Shown here one piece after another: positions 18,801 to 25,144 of a stretch of DNA of 64,000 nucleotides. This stretch comes from Streptomyces sp. BA2 (GTDB lineage: Bacteria > Actinomycetota > Actinomycetes > Streptomycetales > Streptomycetaceae), in assembly GCF_009769735.1 (NCBI RefSeq), contig NZ_WSRO01000002.1, forward strand, positions 3,856,001 to 3,920,000, written 5' to 3'. A program made the position numbers and the translations under genes. Every line of letters begins with the position of its first letter. Position 1 is the stretch's first letter. The notes beneath the pieces are model-generated. The model was given only the letters and a program-made list of their open reading frames with translations. It did no database searches and was not told the origin of the DNA.

Positions 18801-19298
18801 CCTGCGGAAGACCTTGTTGCAGGCGATGCGGTCGCCGAGCAGCTCCCAGTCGCGGGTGACGTGCGTGCCGCTGCGGTCCGTGTCCATCATCTTGCGGAAC
18901 ATCGGCGACTGCTCGCTCCTGTCGCCGGAGCGCAGCCGGTGGACGTTGCCGGTGACGAAGTCGGAGCCCGACTCGTCGAGCGCGGCCAGCATCCGCTCGT
19001 ACGCGTCCCGCGGTACGACGTCGTCGCTGTCGACGAACGTCAGGTACGTGCCCCGCGCCTCGCGCACCCCCGCGTTGCGGGCCGCCCCGAGTCCCGCGTT
19101 CTTCTGCTCGACAAGCCGGAATCTGGCGTCCTCGTCGGCGAACTCGCGGGCGATGCGTGGACTCCCGTCGGTGGAACCGTCGTTGACCATGACGACTTCG
19201 AGGTCCGGCATGGTCTGCTCGGCCAGTGACCGGAGGCAAGGGGCGAGAAACTCCTCGACGTTGTAGACGGGGACGACGACGGCGAGTCGGGGTGTCAT
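15804..19298 (-). CDS. Large GT2-TagF-like fusion (1164 aa)
   Basis: Residues 1-330: GT2 domain with LAVVVPVYNVEEFL, VVMVNDGSTDGS and DSDD at 90-93. Residues about 370-700: a beta-rich region of unknown fold, containing several short repeated sandwich-like segments. Residues about 780-1150: TagF-like domain with FDGRQYSDSPR, VVQTWHGTPLKRIG (His 896), YPRNDLL, LYAPTWREN, LLVRRHYL and VTDYSSLMFDF. The enzyme likely polymerises or modifies a phosphodiester-linked glycan on the cytoplasmic face. First gene of the operon 19298-11771; the next gene overlaps by ATGA. GGAAGGA lies upstream at a longish 13 bases. Its closest relative in the window is the 1170-residue protein at 30199-33711, which has the same architecture. 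Confidence 0.9.
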   Translation of the reverse strand: MTPRLAVVVPVYNVEEFLAPCLRSLAEQTMPDLEVVMVNDGSTDGSPRIAREFADEDARFRLVEQKNAGLGAARNAGVREARGTYLTFVDSDDVVPRDAYERMLAALDESGSDFVTGNVHRLRSGDRSEQSPMFRKMMDTDRSGTHVTRDWELLGDRIACNKVFRRDFWDRHALTFPEGVLFEDTPVTIPAHFLADSVDVLKEPVYLWRDRDGSITSRRAKPRAVRDRTAAVLAASGFLAAKAAQTADTPRGKVFAEAKRRYDTTVLAGDLWLFMEALPHGDSAYHDVFMEQANAFVDTVDPTVVAALPLALRVRWQLIRQRRVTDLLAFMAYEKSHPDAFRVRGLRRRRADYPGIGGLPRETVALKRSDLPLTAQLTHIAWDERGRLRLKGYAYIPNLPAGRVGARARVAWLRAGRRRVLPLTLRTVRAREATYRSKQGLHSYDRSGFETVIDPRRTVTKRRSTTWKVEMGVVSGLLPRTGPVRTSSPPRLPVRYLEEFLRVAVTLSKGRLRLRTERVAARLVAHEGCGGAVRLHGRLAPGESQAVDALRVENWATKEAHYVPALVNGRDFSADVPLGLFHAGEDERTGEPRKADPWGVALVREGGDRTPLAACPDVPSGRYGLLPGRELLVLANASGNLELRDQTLRPLVDAVTWQDELIVEGSHPDAEARAGELVLVHGGHGDEAVVPVLIEGGRFAAALRPEAVPGPGGTLPLAEGRWNLFLREAGASDPEQYTPVCVAPGKGRELPLVRTRSGRDISLKRHAHDGLHLRSGSALPVADRGGPRQRRLREQYAARRGGPLRDAVLYCSFDGRQYSDSPRAVHEELVGRGVELEHLWVVRDQQVALPESATPLALWSAEWHDALARCRYIVTNTQLPDWFERADGQYVVQTWHGTPLKRIGRDLAGHASGDRAYMATLPGRADQWSVLVSPNRFSTPVLRGAFGYTGEVLERGYPRNDLLHAVDRAKVAASVRERLGIPEGRRVVLYAPTWRENQPKQAGRYALDLQLDLAAAERAIGDDHVLLVRRHYLVGGTVPGSDFVRDVSRHPDVSELLLISDVLVTDYSSLMFDFAQTGRPMLFHTYDLDHYRDTLRGFYFDFEAQAPGPLLGTSDEVIEALRDPAAATAAYADAYDRFREVFCDLDDGNAAAGVADAMLEGGRA

Positions 19299-19419
19299 GC
19301 GCTGCGCACATTCCTTCCGGAGAACTGACGGGCACGGCTGCGCGTCCTGCTGAGGGCCACTCGGTTAACAACGACCGCCCTTCCGGGTCACCCGCACAGA
19401 GCCATTCGAGTGATCGCGC

Positions 19420-19470
19420 GAGCGGGCCCGGCACCCGGCGGCTGGAGGCCGCCGGGCACCGGGCCCGCTC
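19420..19470 (-). terminator. Very strong hairpin terminator
   Basis: Two 23-base arms (19420-19442 and 19448-19470) pair at 21 positions with a 2-base internal mismatch and a 5-base loop. It begins 16 bases after the stop of the TylF-like gene, so it ends that transcript and insulates the following three-gene operon. Confidence 0.9.
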
Positions 19471-19485
19471 AAGTGCCGCCGCCGG

Positions 19486-20310
19486 TCAGGGCTTCACGGC
19501 GATGCGGCCCTCGTCCATGCGCAGAAGCAGCAGCCGTTCGCCGGTCTTGTCCATGAACTCGTCGACCGCCTGGCGCGAGCCCTGCCAGTAGCCGTAGTCG
19601 TCGATGAGCAGGACGCCGCCGCTGGCCAACCGCGGGTACAGGTGCTCCAGTTCGTGCTTGGTCGAGGCGTACCAGTCGGTGTCGAGGCGCAGGACGGAGA
19701 TCCGCTCGGGCGCCTCGCGCGGGACGGTCTCCTCGACCATTCCCTGGACGTAGTGGACGCGCTCCTTGGGGTACGGCACCTTCTCGAAGCCGGACTTGAC
19801 GTCGTCGAGGGAGGCGACCGCCCAGATCGGACGGTCCTTCCCCTGCGTCTCCAGCAGCTCCGCGGCGGACTTGCCGTCGAGGCGCAGGTCCTCCTCGGTG
19901 GGCGGGGTCATGCCCTCGTAGGTGTCGAAGAGGTACAGGTCGCGCTCGGTCTCACCGGCGGCGAGCAGCGCCTTGGCGCAGGCCTGCATCGAACCGCCGC
20001 GCCACACACCGCACTCGACGATGTCGCCGGGGATGCCGTGCCGGACGACGTGCCGGGTCGCCAGGATGAAGGCGTTCAGCCGTTCGGGAGAGGTCATCGT
20101 GTACGGCTTCACCGCACGGATGATCTCCTTCGCCTCGTCGTCGTAGTCGGCGGGGAGGTTCAGCGCCTTGGGCTTGGGCTTCGGCTTCGATGCCGGGGCG
20201 GGCTTCGGCGCGGGGGCCGCCGCCGCGCGCTGGACCGGCATCGGCTTGCGCGTCAGCTGGTATCCGGTCAGTTGCTTCAGTGCGCCATTCACAGCGCGTC
20301 GCCATGCCAT
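19486..20310 (-). CDS. TylF/MycF-type O-methyltransferase
   Basis: About 274 residues from ATG 20310; a GTG at 20349 would add 13 residues. The body matches macrocin O-methyltransferase relatives: DIVECGVWRGGSMQA (SAM site), LFDTYEGM, LRLDTDWYASTKHEL and GGVLLIDDYGYWQGSR, where the Asp residues bind metal and substrate. A Pro/Lys/Ala linker at about 20-50 separates a short N-terminal helix from the catalytic domain. The enzyme would methylate a sugar hydroxyl, probably on the glycopolymer made by neighbouring genes (inference). Neither start has a good ribosome site. The preceding methyltransferase gene ends only 17 bases before the GTG. Confidence 0.87.
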   Translation of the reverse strand: MAWRRAVNGALKQLTGYQLTRKPMPVQRAAAAPAPKPAPASKPKPKPKALNLPADYDDEAKEIIRAVKPYTMTSPERLNAFILATRHVVRHGIPGDIVECGVWRGGSMQACAKALLAAGETERDLYLFDTYEGMTPPTEEDLRLDGKSAAELLETQGKDRPIWAVASLDDVKSGFEKVPYPKERVHYVQGMVEETVPREAPERISVLRLDTDWYASTKHELEHLYPRLASGGVLLIDDYGYWQGSRQAVDEFMDKTGERLLLLRMDEGRIAVKP

Positions 20311-20366
20311 GGGAGCGGACAGTACGCGCAAACTCACTCTTGGTGCCACATTTCGTCAACATGCGT

Positions 20367-21107
20367 TCATCTGGTGTCACTTGCCGCCGAAACGGACTGC
20401 TCGTCCCCTTCGCGCGGCGCCACCACCTTCGGCCTGCCGCACTCGGCGCGGCCCTCGACGGGCTTGGGCAGCGGGACGCCGTCGACCCCGCCGATCCTGT
20501 TCGCCCACCAGTTGGTCGTTCCGCGCACGAAGGCCATGGTGAGGCCCGGGTAGTTCTTGGGCCGCTGGAACACGCCGACGGAGTCGCCCCAGTAGGCGTG
20601 CTTGGCGTCGATCTTGCCGTAGGCGTGGCGGATGCCGTTCATGGGCGGGAAGTCCGTGTAGGCCTCGCGGAGTTCGAGCCGGGTGTACGCGGCCAGGGCG
20701 CGGAACCCGTCGGGGTAGTAGCGCCAGCAGTCCTGCGCGTCGTGCACGTGGCCGCGCGAGGGAGCCGTCACGAAGGCGATGCCCTCCGGCTTCAGGACGC
20801 GGGCGATCTCCAGCATCGTCGCCCAGAAGAAGGGGATGTGCTCGAAGGCCTGCCCGGAGATGACGAAGTCGGCGCTGCGGGACTTCACGGGGATGCGGTA
20901 GGGCTTCGTCATCACGGCGTCGACGTTGCGGCCGTCGAGCACGTCGACGCCCACGTACTCCGTGTCGCGCCCTTCGAGCAGGGCCTTGTGGGTGCGGGTC
21001 TGCCCGTCGGAGACCCGGGCCCCGAGGTCGACCACCCGGTGACGCTTCCCCGTGGGCATGTACTGCTCGACGCAGAGTTCCATCTGCTCGTACGCGGACT
21101 GGTGCAC
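20367..21107 (-). CDS. SAM-dependent methyltransferase domain protein
   Basis: 246 residues. GTG 21107 is chosen because GGAGGAG lies directly upstream; the longer open frame to the right belongs to the acyltransferase shadow. Motifs: VVDLGARVSDGQ (SAM site), YVGVDVLDG, SADFVISGQAFEHI, LEIARVLKPEGIAFVTAPS, the order typical of Methyltransf_11-type enzymes. It is followed by the TylF-like methyltransferase and preceded by an acyltransferase, so it is part of a modification gene group. Substrate not known. Confidence 0.87.
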   Translation of the reverse strand: MHQSAYEQMELCVEQYMPTGKRHRVVDLGARVSDGQTRTHKALLEGRDTEYVGVDVLDGRNVDAVMTKPYRIPVKSRSADFVISGQAFEHIPFFWATMLEIARVLKPEGIAFVTAPSRGHVHDAQDCWRYYPDGFRALAAYTRLELREAYTDFPPMNGIRHAYGKIDAKHAYWGDSVGVFQRPKNYPGLTMAFVRGTTNWWANRIGGVDGVPLPKPVEGRAECGRPKVVAPREGDEQSVSAASDTR

Positions 21108-21166
21108 GTCTCCTCCTACACAGGTACACAGAGCCTGAACGGGGATCTTCTCCGCATCACTCGCGT

Positions 21167-22330
21167 TTACCGTGTATCGACACAGCTGCGCCACCTGCGC
21201 GGGGTGCGCCGGGCGCACCACTTCCTCGCCGGTTCCTCGACGTAGGTGAACATCGCCCAGGACAGCGCGACCACGGTGACCCCGACGCCCAGGAGCGTGA
21301 ACACCGCGAAGTTCTCCGGCTGCGGGCGGCCCCAGGTGTCGAGGATCAGCCGGTTGAGGGTCTGGTGCAGCAGGTAGAAGGCGTACGACCAGAGCCCGAG
21401 CAGCACCATCGGGCGCGAGCGGAGCCAGCCGCGGTGTCCGGCCAGTTCGCGCTGGACGTAGGCGGCGATGAACAGGACGGCGAAGAGGGCCGCGACCGAC
21501 CGCAGGGCCCAGGTGAGCTGGCCGGCCGCGTACGGGCCGAACAGCGAGGCACGGTTGCTGTGGATGACGGCGTACGCGACGAAGCAGGCGAACAGCACCG
21601 ACGGGTTGAGGCGGAGCCGGTGTCCGCGGCGCAGGGCCAGGGCGCAGGCCATGCCCACGCCGAACTCCGGAAGGCGGGTCACCGGGTGCCGCATGATCCA
21701 TTCGCTGGCGAAGGGCGAAAGGTGGGTGGCGGTCCACCAGTTGAGCGCCCACATCGCGATGAGCCCGCCGACGGCGAGCAGGGCCAGGGTGCGGGTGCGC
21801 AGGCGCAGGACGTAGCGGATCGCGAACGGGAAGAGGAGGTAGAAGAACGCCTCGACGCTGAGGGTCCAGGCGACGCCGTTGCCGGGGAACGTCGGGGTGA
21901 CGCCGGGGAACCACGTCTGCACGAGGAACAGCGAGGCGACGAAGCTGAGGGCGTCCGTCGGGACGCCGCCCCAGAGGTAGAAGACCCAGACGCAGGGCAC
22001 GGTCGCGACCAGGTGGGCGGGCCAGATGCGGCCGAACCTGCGCCAGTAGAAGAGGCGGGCGCGGGTGCCGGGGCGGTGCCCCCAGGTGAGCAGGAAGCCG
22101 GAGAGCACGAAGAAGAAGTCGACGCCGGTCGCGCCCAGCTTCGAGTACGGGAAGAGCAGCGGCGCGTGGGCGACGCCGCCGTACGCGCTGAGCCCGGTGA
22201 AGTGGTGCACGAACACCGCGAAGGCGGCGAGGAAGCGCATCCCGGTGAGGGAGTCGACCCGGGGCGCGGGGTCGTCGGGGGTGCCGGGTCCGGGGAGGGG
22301 GCGTGTCTGCCGCGGGAGGGCCGTCGTCAT
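21167..22330 (-). CDS. Acyltransferase-3 family membrane protein
   Basis: 387 residues, about ten membrane helices. N-terminal RVDSLTGMRFLAAFAVFVHHF contains the R/H pattern and histidine typical of acyltransferase-3 (OafA/NodX-like) proteins; GVDFFFVLSGFLLTWG and WTLSVEAFFYLLFP are also family hallmarks, as is the C-terminal YVEEPARKW. Such proteins move acyl groups, often acetyl, across the membrane onto surface glycans. The start overlaps the stop of the upstream membrane gene (ATGA), so the two are coupled. Likely role: O-acylation of the exported glycopolymer (inference). No SGNH domain is attached. Confidence 0.93.
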   Translation of the reverse strand: MTTALPRQTRPLPGPGTPDDPAPRVDSLTGMRFLAAFAVFVHHFTGLSAYGGVAHAPLLFPYSKLGATGVDFFFVLSGFLLTWGHRPGTRARLFYWRRFGRIWPAHLVATVPCVWVFYLWGGVPTDALSFVASLFLVQTWFPGVTPTFPGNGVAWTLSVEAFFYLLFPFAIRYVLRLRTRTLALLAVGGLIAMWALNWWTATHLSPFASEWIMRHPVTRLPEFGVGMACALALRRGHRLRLNPSVLFACFVAYAVIHSNRASLFGPYAAGQLTWALRSVAALFAVLFIAAYVQRELAGHRGWLRSRPMVLLGLWSYAFYLLHQTLNRLILDTWGRPQPENFAVFTLLGVGVTVVALSWAMFTYVEEPARKWCARRTPRRWRSCVDTR

Positions 22331-24075
22331 GCGGTGGCCCCCTGGCTCGCGCGCAGGGCCGGGCCGCAGCCTGCCGGGCGCATCTCGGCGACCATCGCGT
22401 CCAGGGTCGGGCGCACGCGCTCGCGGAGTGCGGTGATCCGGTCCGGGTCGCGTACGGCGTCTCTTCGGACGTAGTCGCCGCCGTTGCCCTCGTGGTAGAG
22501 CGGGACGTAGCCCGCGGCCGTGAGCCGGGCCTCGGTCAGGCCCGTCTTGCCCGTCCAGGCCGCGTGGACGTGGAGGAGTTCGGGGCGCACCTCGTTCAGG
22601 ACGTGGTGGCGCAGGGCGGCGGTGTCGCCTGCCGCGTACGCGTCGGCCAGGCGGCGGTCGGTCAGGCCCGCGAGGTCCAGGACGCGCAGCCGCGAGGTCA
22701 GCAGGGTGCCGCCGAGGTCGGGCAGGGCGACGGTGGCGTCGCGCAGGCCCAGATACCCGGCGTACGCGTTGAAGGTGTGGCCGTAGCGCTCGGCGACGTA
22801 GCACATGGACAGGGTCGGGCGGCCGATGAACTTGCGGTCCTGCGCGGCCTGTCCGGTGACCGAGAGCAGCAGGGCACCCACGAGCGCGCAGCCGGTCAGG
22901 GCACGCGCGCGGGGGCCTTCCGTACGCCAGACGGTCCCTGCGGCCAGCGCGAACGCCGTCGCGGCGAGCACCCACACCGGGGTCGCGAAGCGGTACAGCG
23001 CCATCCAGTCCCGGCCGAGCACGCCGTACGCGATGAGGGTCAGGGCCAGCGGGACGAGCAGCGCGGTCAGGGCTCCGCGGGACGGCCCTGGACGGGCGAG
23101 CGCGATGCCCGCGCAGGCCGCGCCGATCAGGGCGAGCGCCCAGCCGCCGTACGTCAACAGCTCTCCCGTGGCGGCGAGTTGGCCGAGCTGCGGGGGCTTC
23201 TGGGCCTTGGCCACCGCCGTGTTCGGGACCCAGAGCCCGAAGGTCGCGCGGCGCCAGAGCAGGAACACCGCGTACGGCAGCGCGAACGTGGCGCAGCTCA
23301 GCGCCACCGCCCGCACGGCGCGCGCGAGGCGGTCCCTGCGCAGGAACAGCAGCACGGTCACCGGGTAGGCCGCCGCGAGCGCCGCGCCGTCCGGCCGGGT
23401 CAGGGCGGCGAGCAGCGCGAGGGCCCCGGCGGTCGCGGCGACGGCGGGCCGCAGCAGGGTGCCGCGCACGGCCGCCCGCACGAGCAGCGCTCCGGTCGCG
23501 GCGGCGGTCAGCGCGTACAGCGGGTTCTCAAGACCCGAGAAGGACCACGCCACGTACGACAGGTTCGCGGCGAGTACTCCGCCGGTGAGCAGCGTCAACG
23601 CCCAGGCCCTGCCCGGCAGAACGGTCCGCGCCGCCGCGGCCACGCAGGCCAGGGTGCCCGCGGTGCAGAGCAGCGCGAGTGCCTTGGGGTAGAGCACCAG
23701 GTCGCTGACGCCGAGGAGTGCGCCGTGGTCGAAGAGGCCGAGCCTGCGGCCGATGAGGAGCAGGGCGAGCCAGGAGGGGTTGGAGTAGCCCTCCACGGGG
23801 TCGGCGCCCGGCTGCTGCACGGGGCCGAGGCCCTCGTCGACGCTGCGGGCGTAGGCGAAGGTGATGGCCGCGTCGTCGACGATCCACTGGCCGAGCGCGC
23901 TCGCACGCCAGGCGACCAGGAGGGTCGCGAGGGCCACGGCAGCGGGGTCGGCCCAGCGGTGACAGAGGGCGAGTGCGGTACGGGGGCGGGCCGGAGAGGG
24001 GGCTTCGGCTGGGCGTGAGGACAGCGGTGCGGATGGTTCCTTGCGGCGCTGGAACTGCGCGAGGGGACTGATCAT
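22327..24075 (-). CDS. Polytopic GT-C-type glycosyltransferase-like protein (AftB-like)
   Basis: 582 residues with roughly ten hydrophobic helices followed by a C-terminal soluble part (about 420-582). The first extracytoplasmic loop carries WIVDDAAITFAYARS and VEGYSNPSWLALL. An acidic pair in that loop and the EGYSNP segment are reminiscent of mycobacterial AftB and other GT-C enzymes that use polyprenyl-phosphate sugars. ATG 24075 has no ribosome site, but TAAGTT lies 9 bases upstream, so a leaderless mRNA is possible. It heads the group acyltransferase, two methyltransferases. Likely role: adding sugars to the polymer outside the membrane (inference). The exact family is uncertain. Confidence 0.75.
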   Translation of the reverse strand: MISPLAQFQRRKEPSAPLSSRPAEAPSPARPRTALALCHRWADPAAVALATLLVAWRASALGQWIVDDAAITFAYARSVDEGLGPVQQPGADPVEGYSNPSWLALLLIGRRLGLFDHGALLGVSDLVLYPKALALLCTAGTLACVAAAARTVLPGRAWALTLLTGGVLAANLSYVAWSFSGLENPLYALTAAATGALLVRAAVRGTLLRPAVAATAGALALLAALTRPDGAALAAAYPVTVLLFLRRDRLARAVRAVALSCATFALPYAVFLLWRRATFGLWVPNTAVAKAQKPPQLGQLAATGELLTYGGWALALIGAACAGIALARPGPSRGALTALLVPLALTLIAYGVLGRDWMALYRFATPVWVLAATAFALAAGTVWRTEGPRARALTGCALVGALLLSVTGQAAQDRKFIGRPTLSMCYVAERYGHTFNAYAGYLGLRDATVALPDLGGTLLTSRLRVLDLAGLTDRRLADAYAAGDTAALRHHVLNEVRPELLHVHAAWTGKTGLTEARLTAAGYVPLYHEGNGGDYVRRDAVRDPDRITALRERVRPTLDAMVAEMRPAGCGPALRASQGATA

Positions 24076-24208
24076 TAAGGGGCTAACTTACACATATCGC
24101 CTCAAGTCACCCTCTCGTCCGCCAGGCGGGTGACCCGTACGCGGCCACACCCCTCGCCGGGGTCGATTGCGGTCAAAGTGGTCCAATGCACCACATTGGG
24201 TTCACGCC

Positions 24209-25144
24209 ATGACCCCGGCCCCGCCGCCCGCGGTACGGCGGCTCGTCGCCACCGCACGGACCACCCGCTTCCGCGCGGAACGCGCGGCGGCGGGCCGGGG
24301 CGGCGGCGGTGCGCGGGGCCTCCTGGCGCCCGTGCACCTGTCGATCCGGGACAGCAGGACGCTCAACGTCGCCGTCGCCGCCCTCCCCGACGAGCGGGTC
24401 GAGGGCGCCCAGCTGGTCGTCTCGCGCGGCCACCGCAGGTTCCGCGTCCCGCTCGCCGCCGAACGGCACGCCCACGGCGGCCTGCTGCTCGCCGGGACCA
24501 CCACCCTGCGCGGCCTGGCCGAGGGCGTCTGGCGGCTCACGGTCGTCACCGCCGACGTCCGCGGACGCGTCCGGCGGCGCGGCATCGGCGTCGACGGGGA
24601 CGCCGAACTGCCGCCCACGCCCACCCTCCTCCACGCCCCCGACCCCCGCACCGGCACGCTCATCCGCCTCGTCCGGTGCCGCAGCGGGCGCGCGGTGCTG
24701 CAGGTGACACGCTCCCGGCCGCGCGCCGAGCTCGTGCGGTTCGTGCCCGGCGGCGACGGCATCGTCGTACACGGACGGCTCGTCATGGCGGGCGCGTCGC
24801 GGCGGTGGCGGGCGAAGGCCGTGCGGCGGCGGGACGGGGTCACCGTGCCCGTCGGGGCGGTGTGGGACGGCGCCGAGTTCAGCTTCCGGCTGCCCCTCCG
24901 GGAGATGGCCGGGGCGAGCCCCGGCCAGTGGGTGTGGGACTTCCACGTGGAGGGGGAGACCTCCGGTGCCTCGCTCCCTCTCGGGCGGTGGCTCTCCGAC
25001 GTACGCGACCCCTCGGCCGCCTGTCCGACGCCCTTCCGTGTCTTCGCCCTGCCGGGCGGCGCCCTGGTCCGCGCGCACGCCCACTTCACCAAGTCCGGCG
25101 CCTTCGCCCTGACGTGCTGGGACATCTCGAAGGAGACCTCATGA
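24209..25144 (+). CDS. Uncharacterised beta-rich protein coupled to Stealth enzyme
   Basis: 311 residues from ATG 24209; a TTG at 24167 would add 14. I do not recognise a family. The sequence is Arg-rich and alternates short beta-strand-like segments (LNVAVAALP, AQLVVSRGHRRFRVPL, VWRLTVVTADVRGR) with no membrane helix or signal peptide. This resembles the beta-sandwich regions inside the large TagF-like proteins nearby, so it may be a glycan- or partner-binding module (inference). Its stop overlaps the start of the GT4-Stealth gene (ATGA), so equal production is likely. It is divergent from the GT-C-like membrane gene. Confidence 0.75.
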   Translation: MTPAPPPAVRRLVATARTTRFRAERAAAGRGGGGARGLLAPVHLSIRDSRTLNVAVAALPDERVEGAQLVVSRGHRRFRVPLAAERHAHGGLLLAGTTTLRGLAEGVWRLTVVTADVRGRVRRRGIGVDGDAELPPTPTLLHAPDPRTGTLIRLVRCRSGRAVLQVTRSRPRAELVRFVPGGDGIVVHGRLVMAGASRRWRAKAVRRRDGVTVPVGAVWDGAEFSFRLPLREMAGASPGQWVWDFHVEGETSGASLPLGRWLSDVRDPSAACPTPFRVFALPGGALVRAHAHFTKSGAFALTCWDISKETS

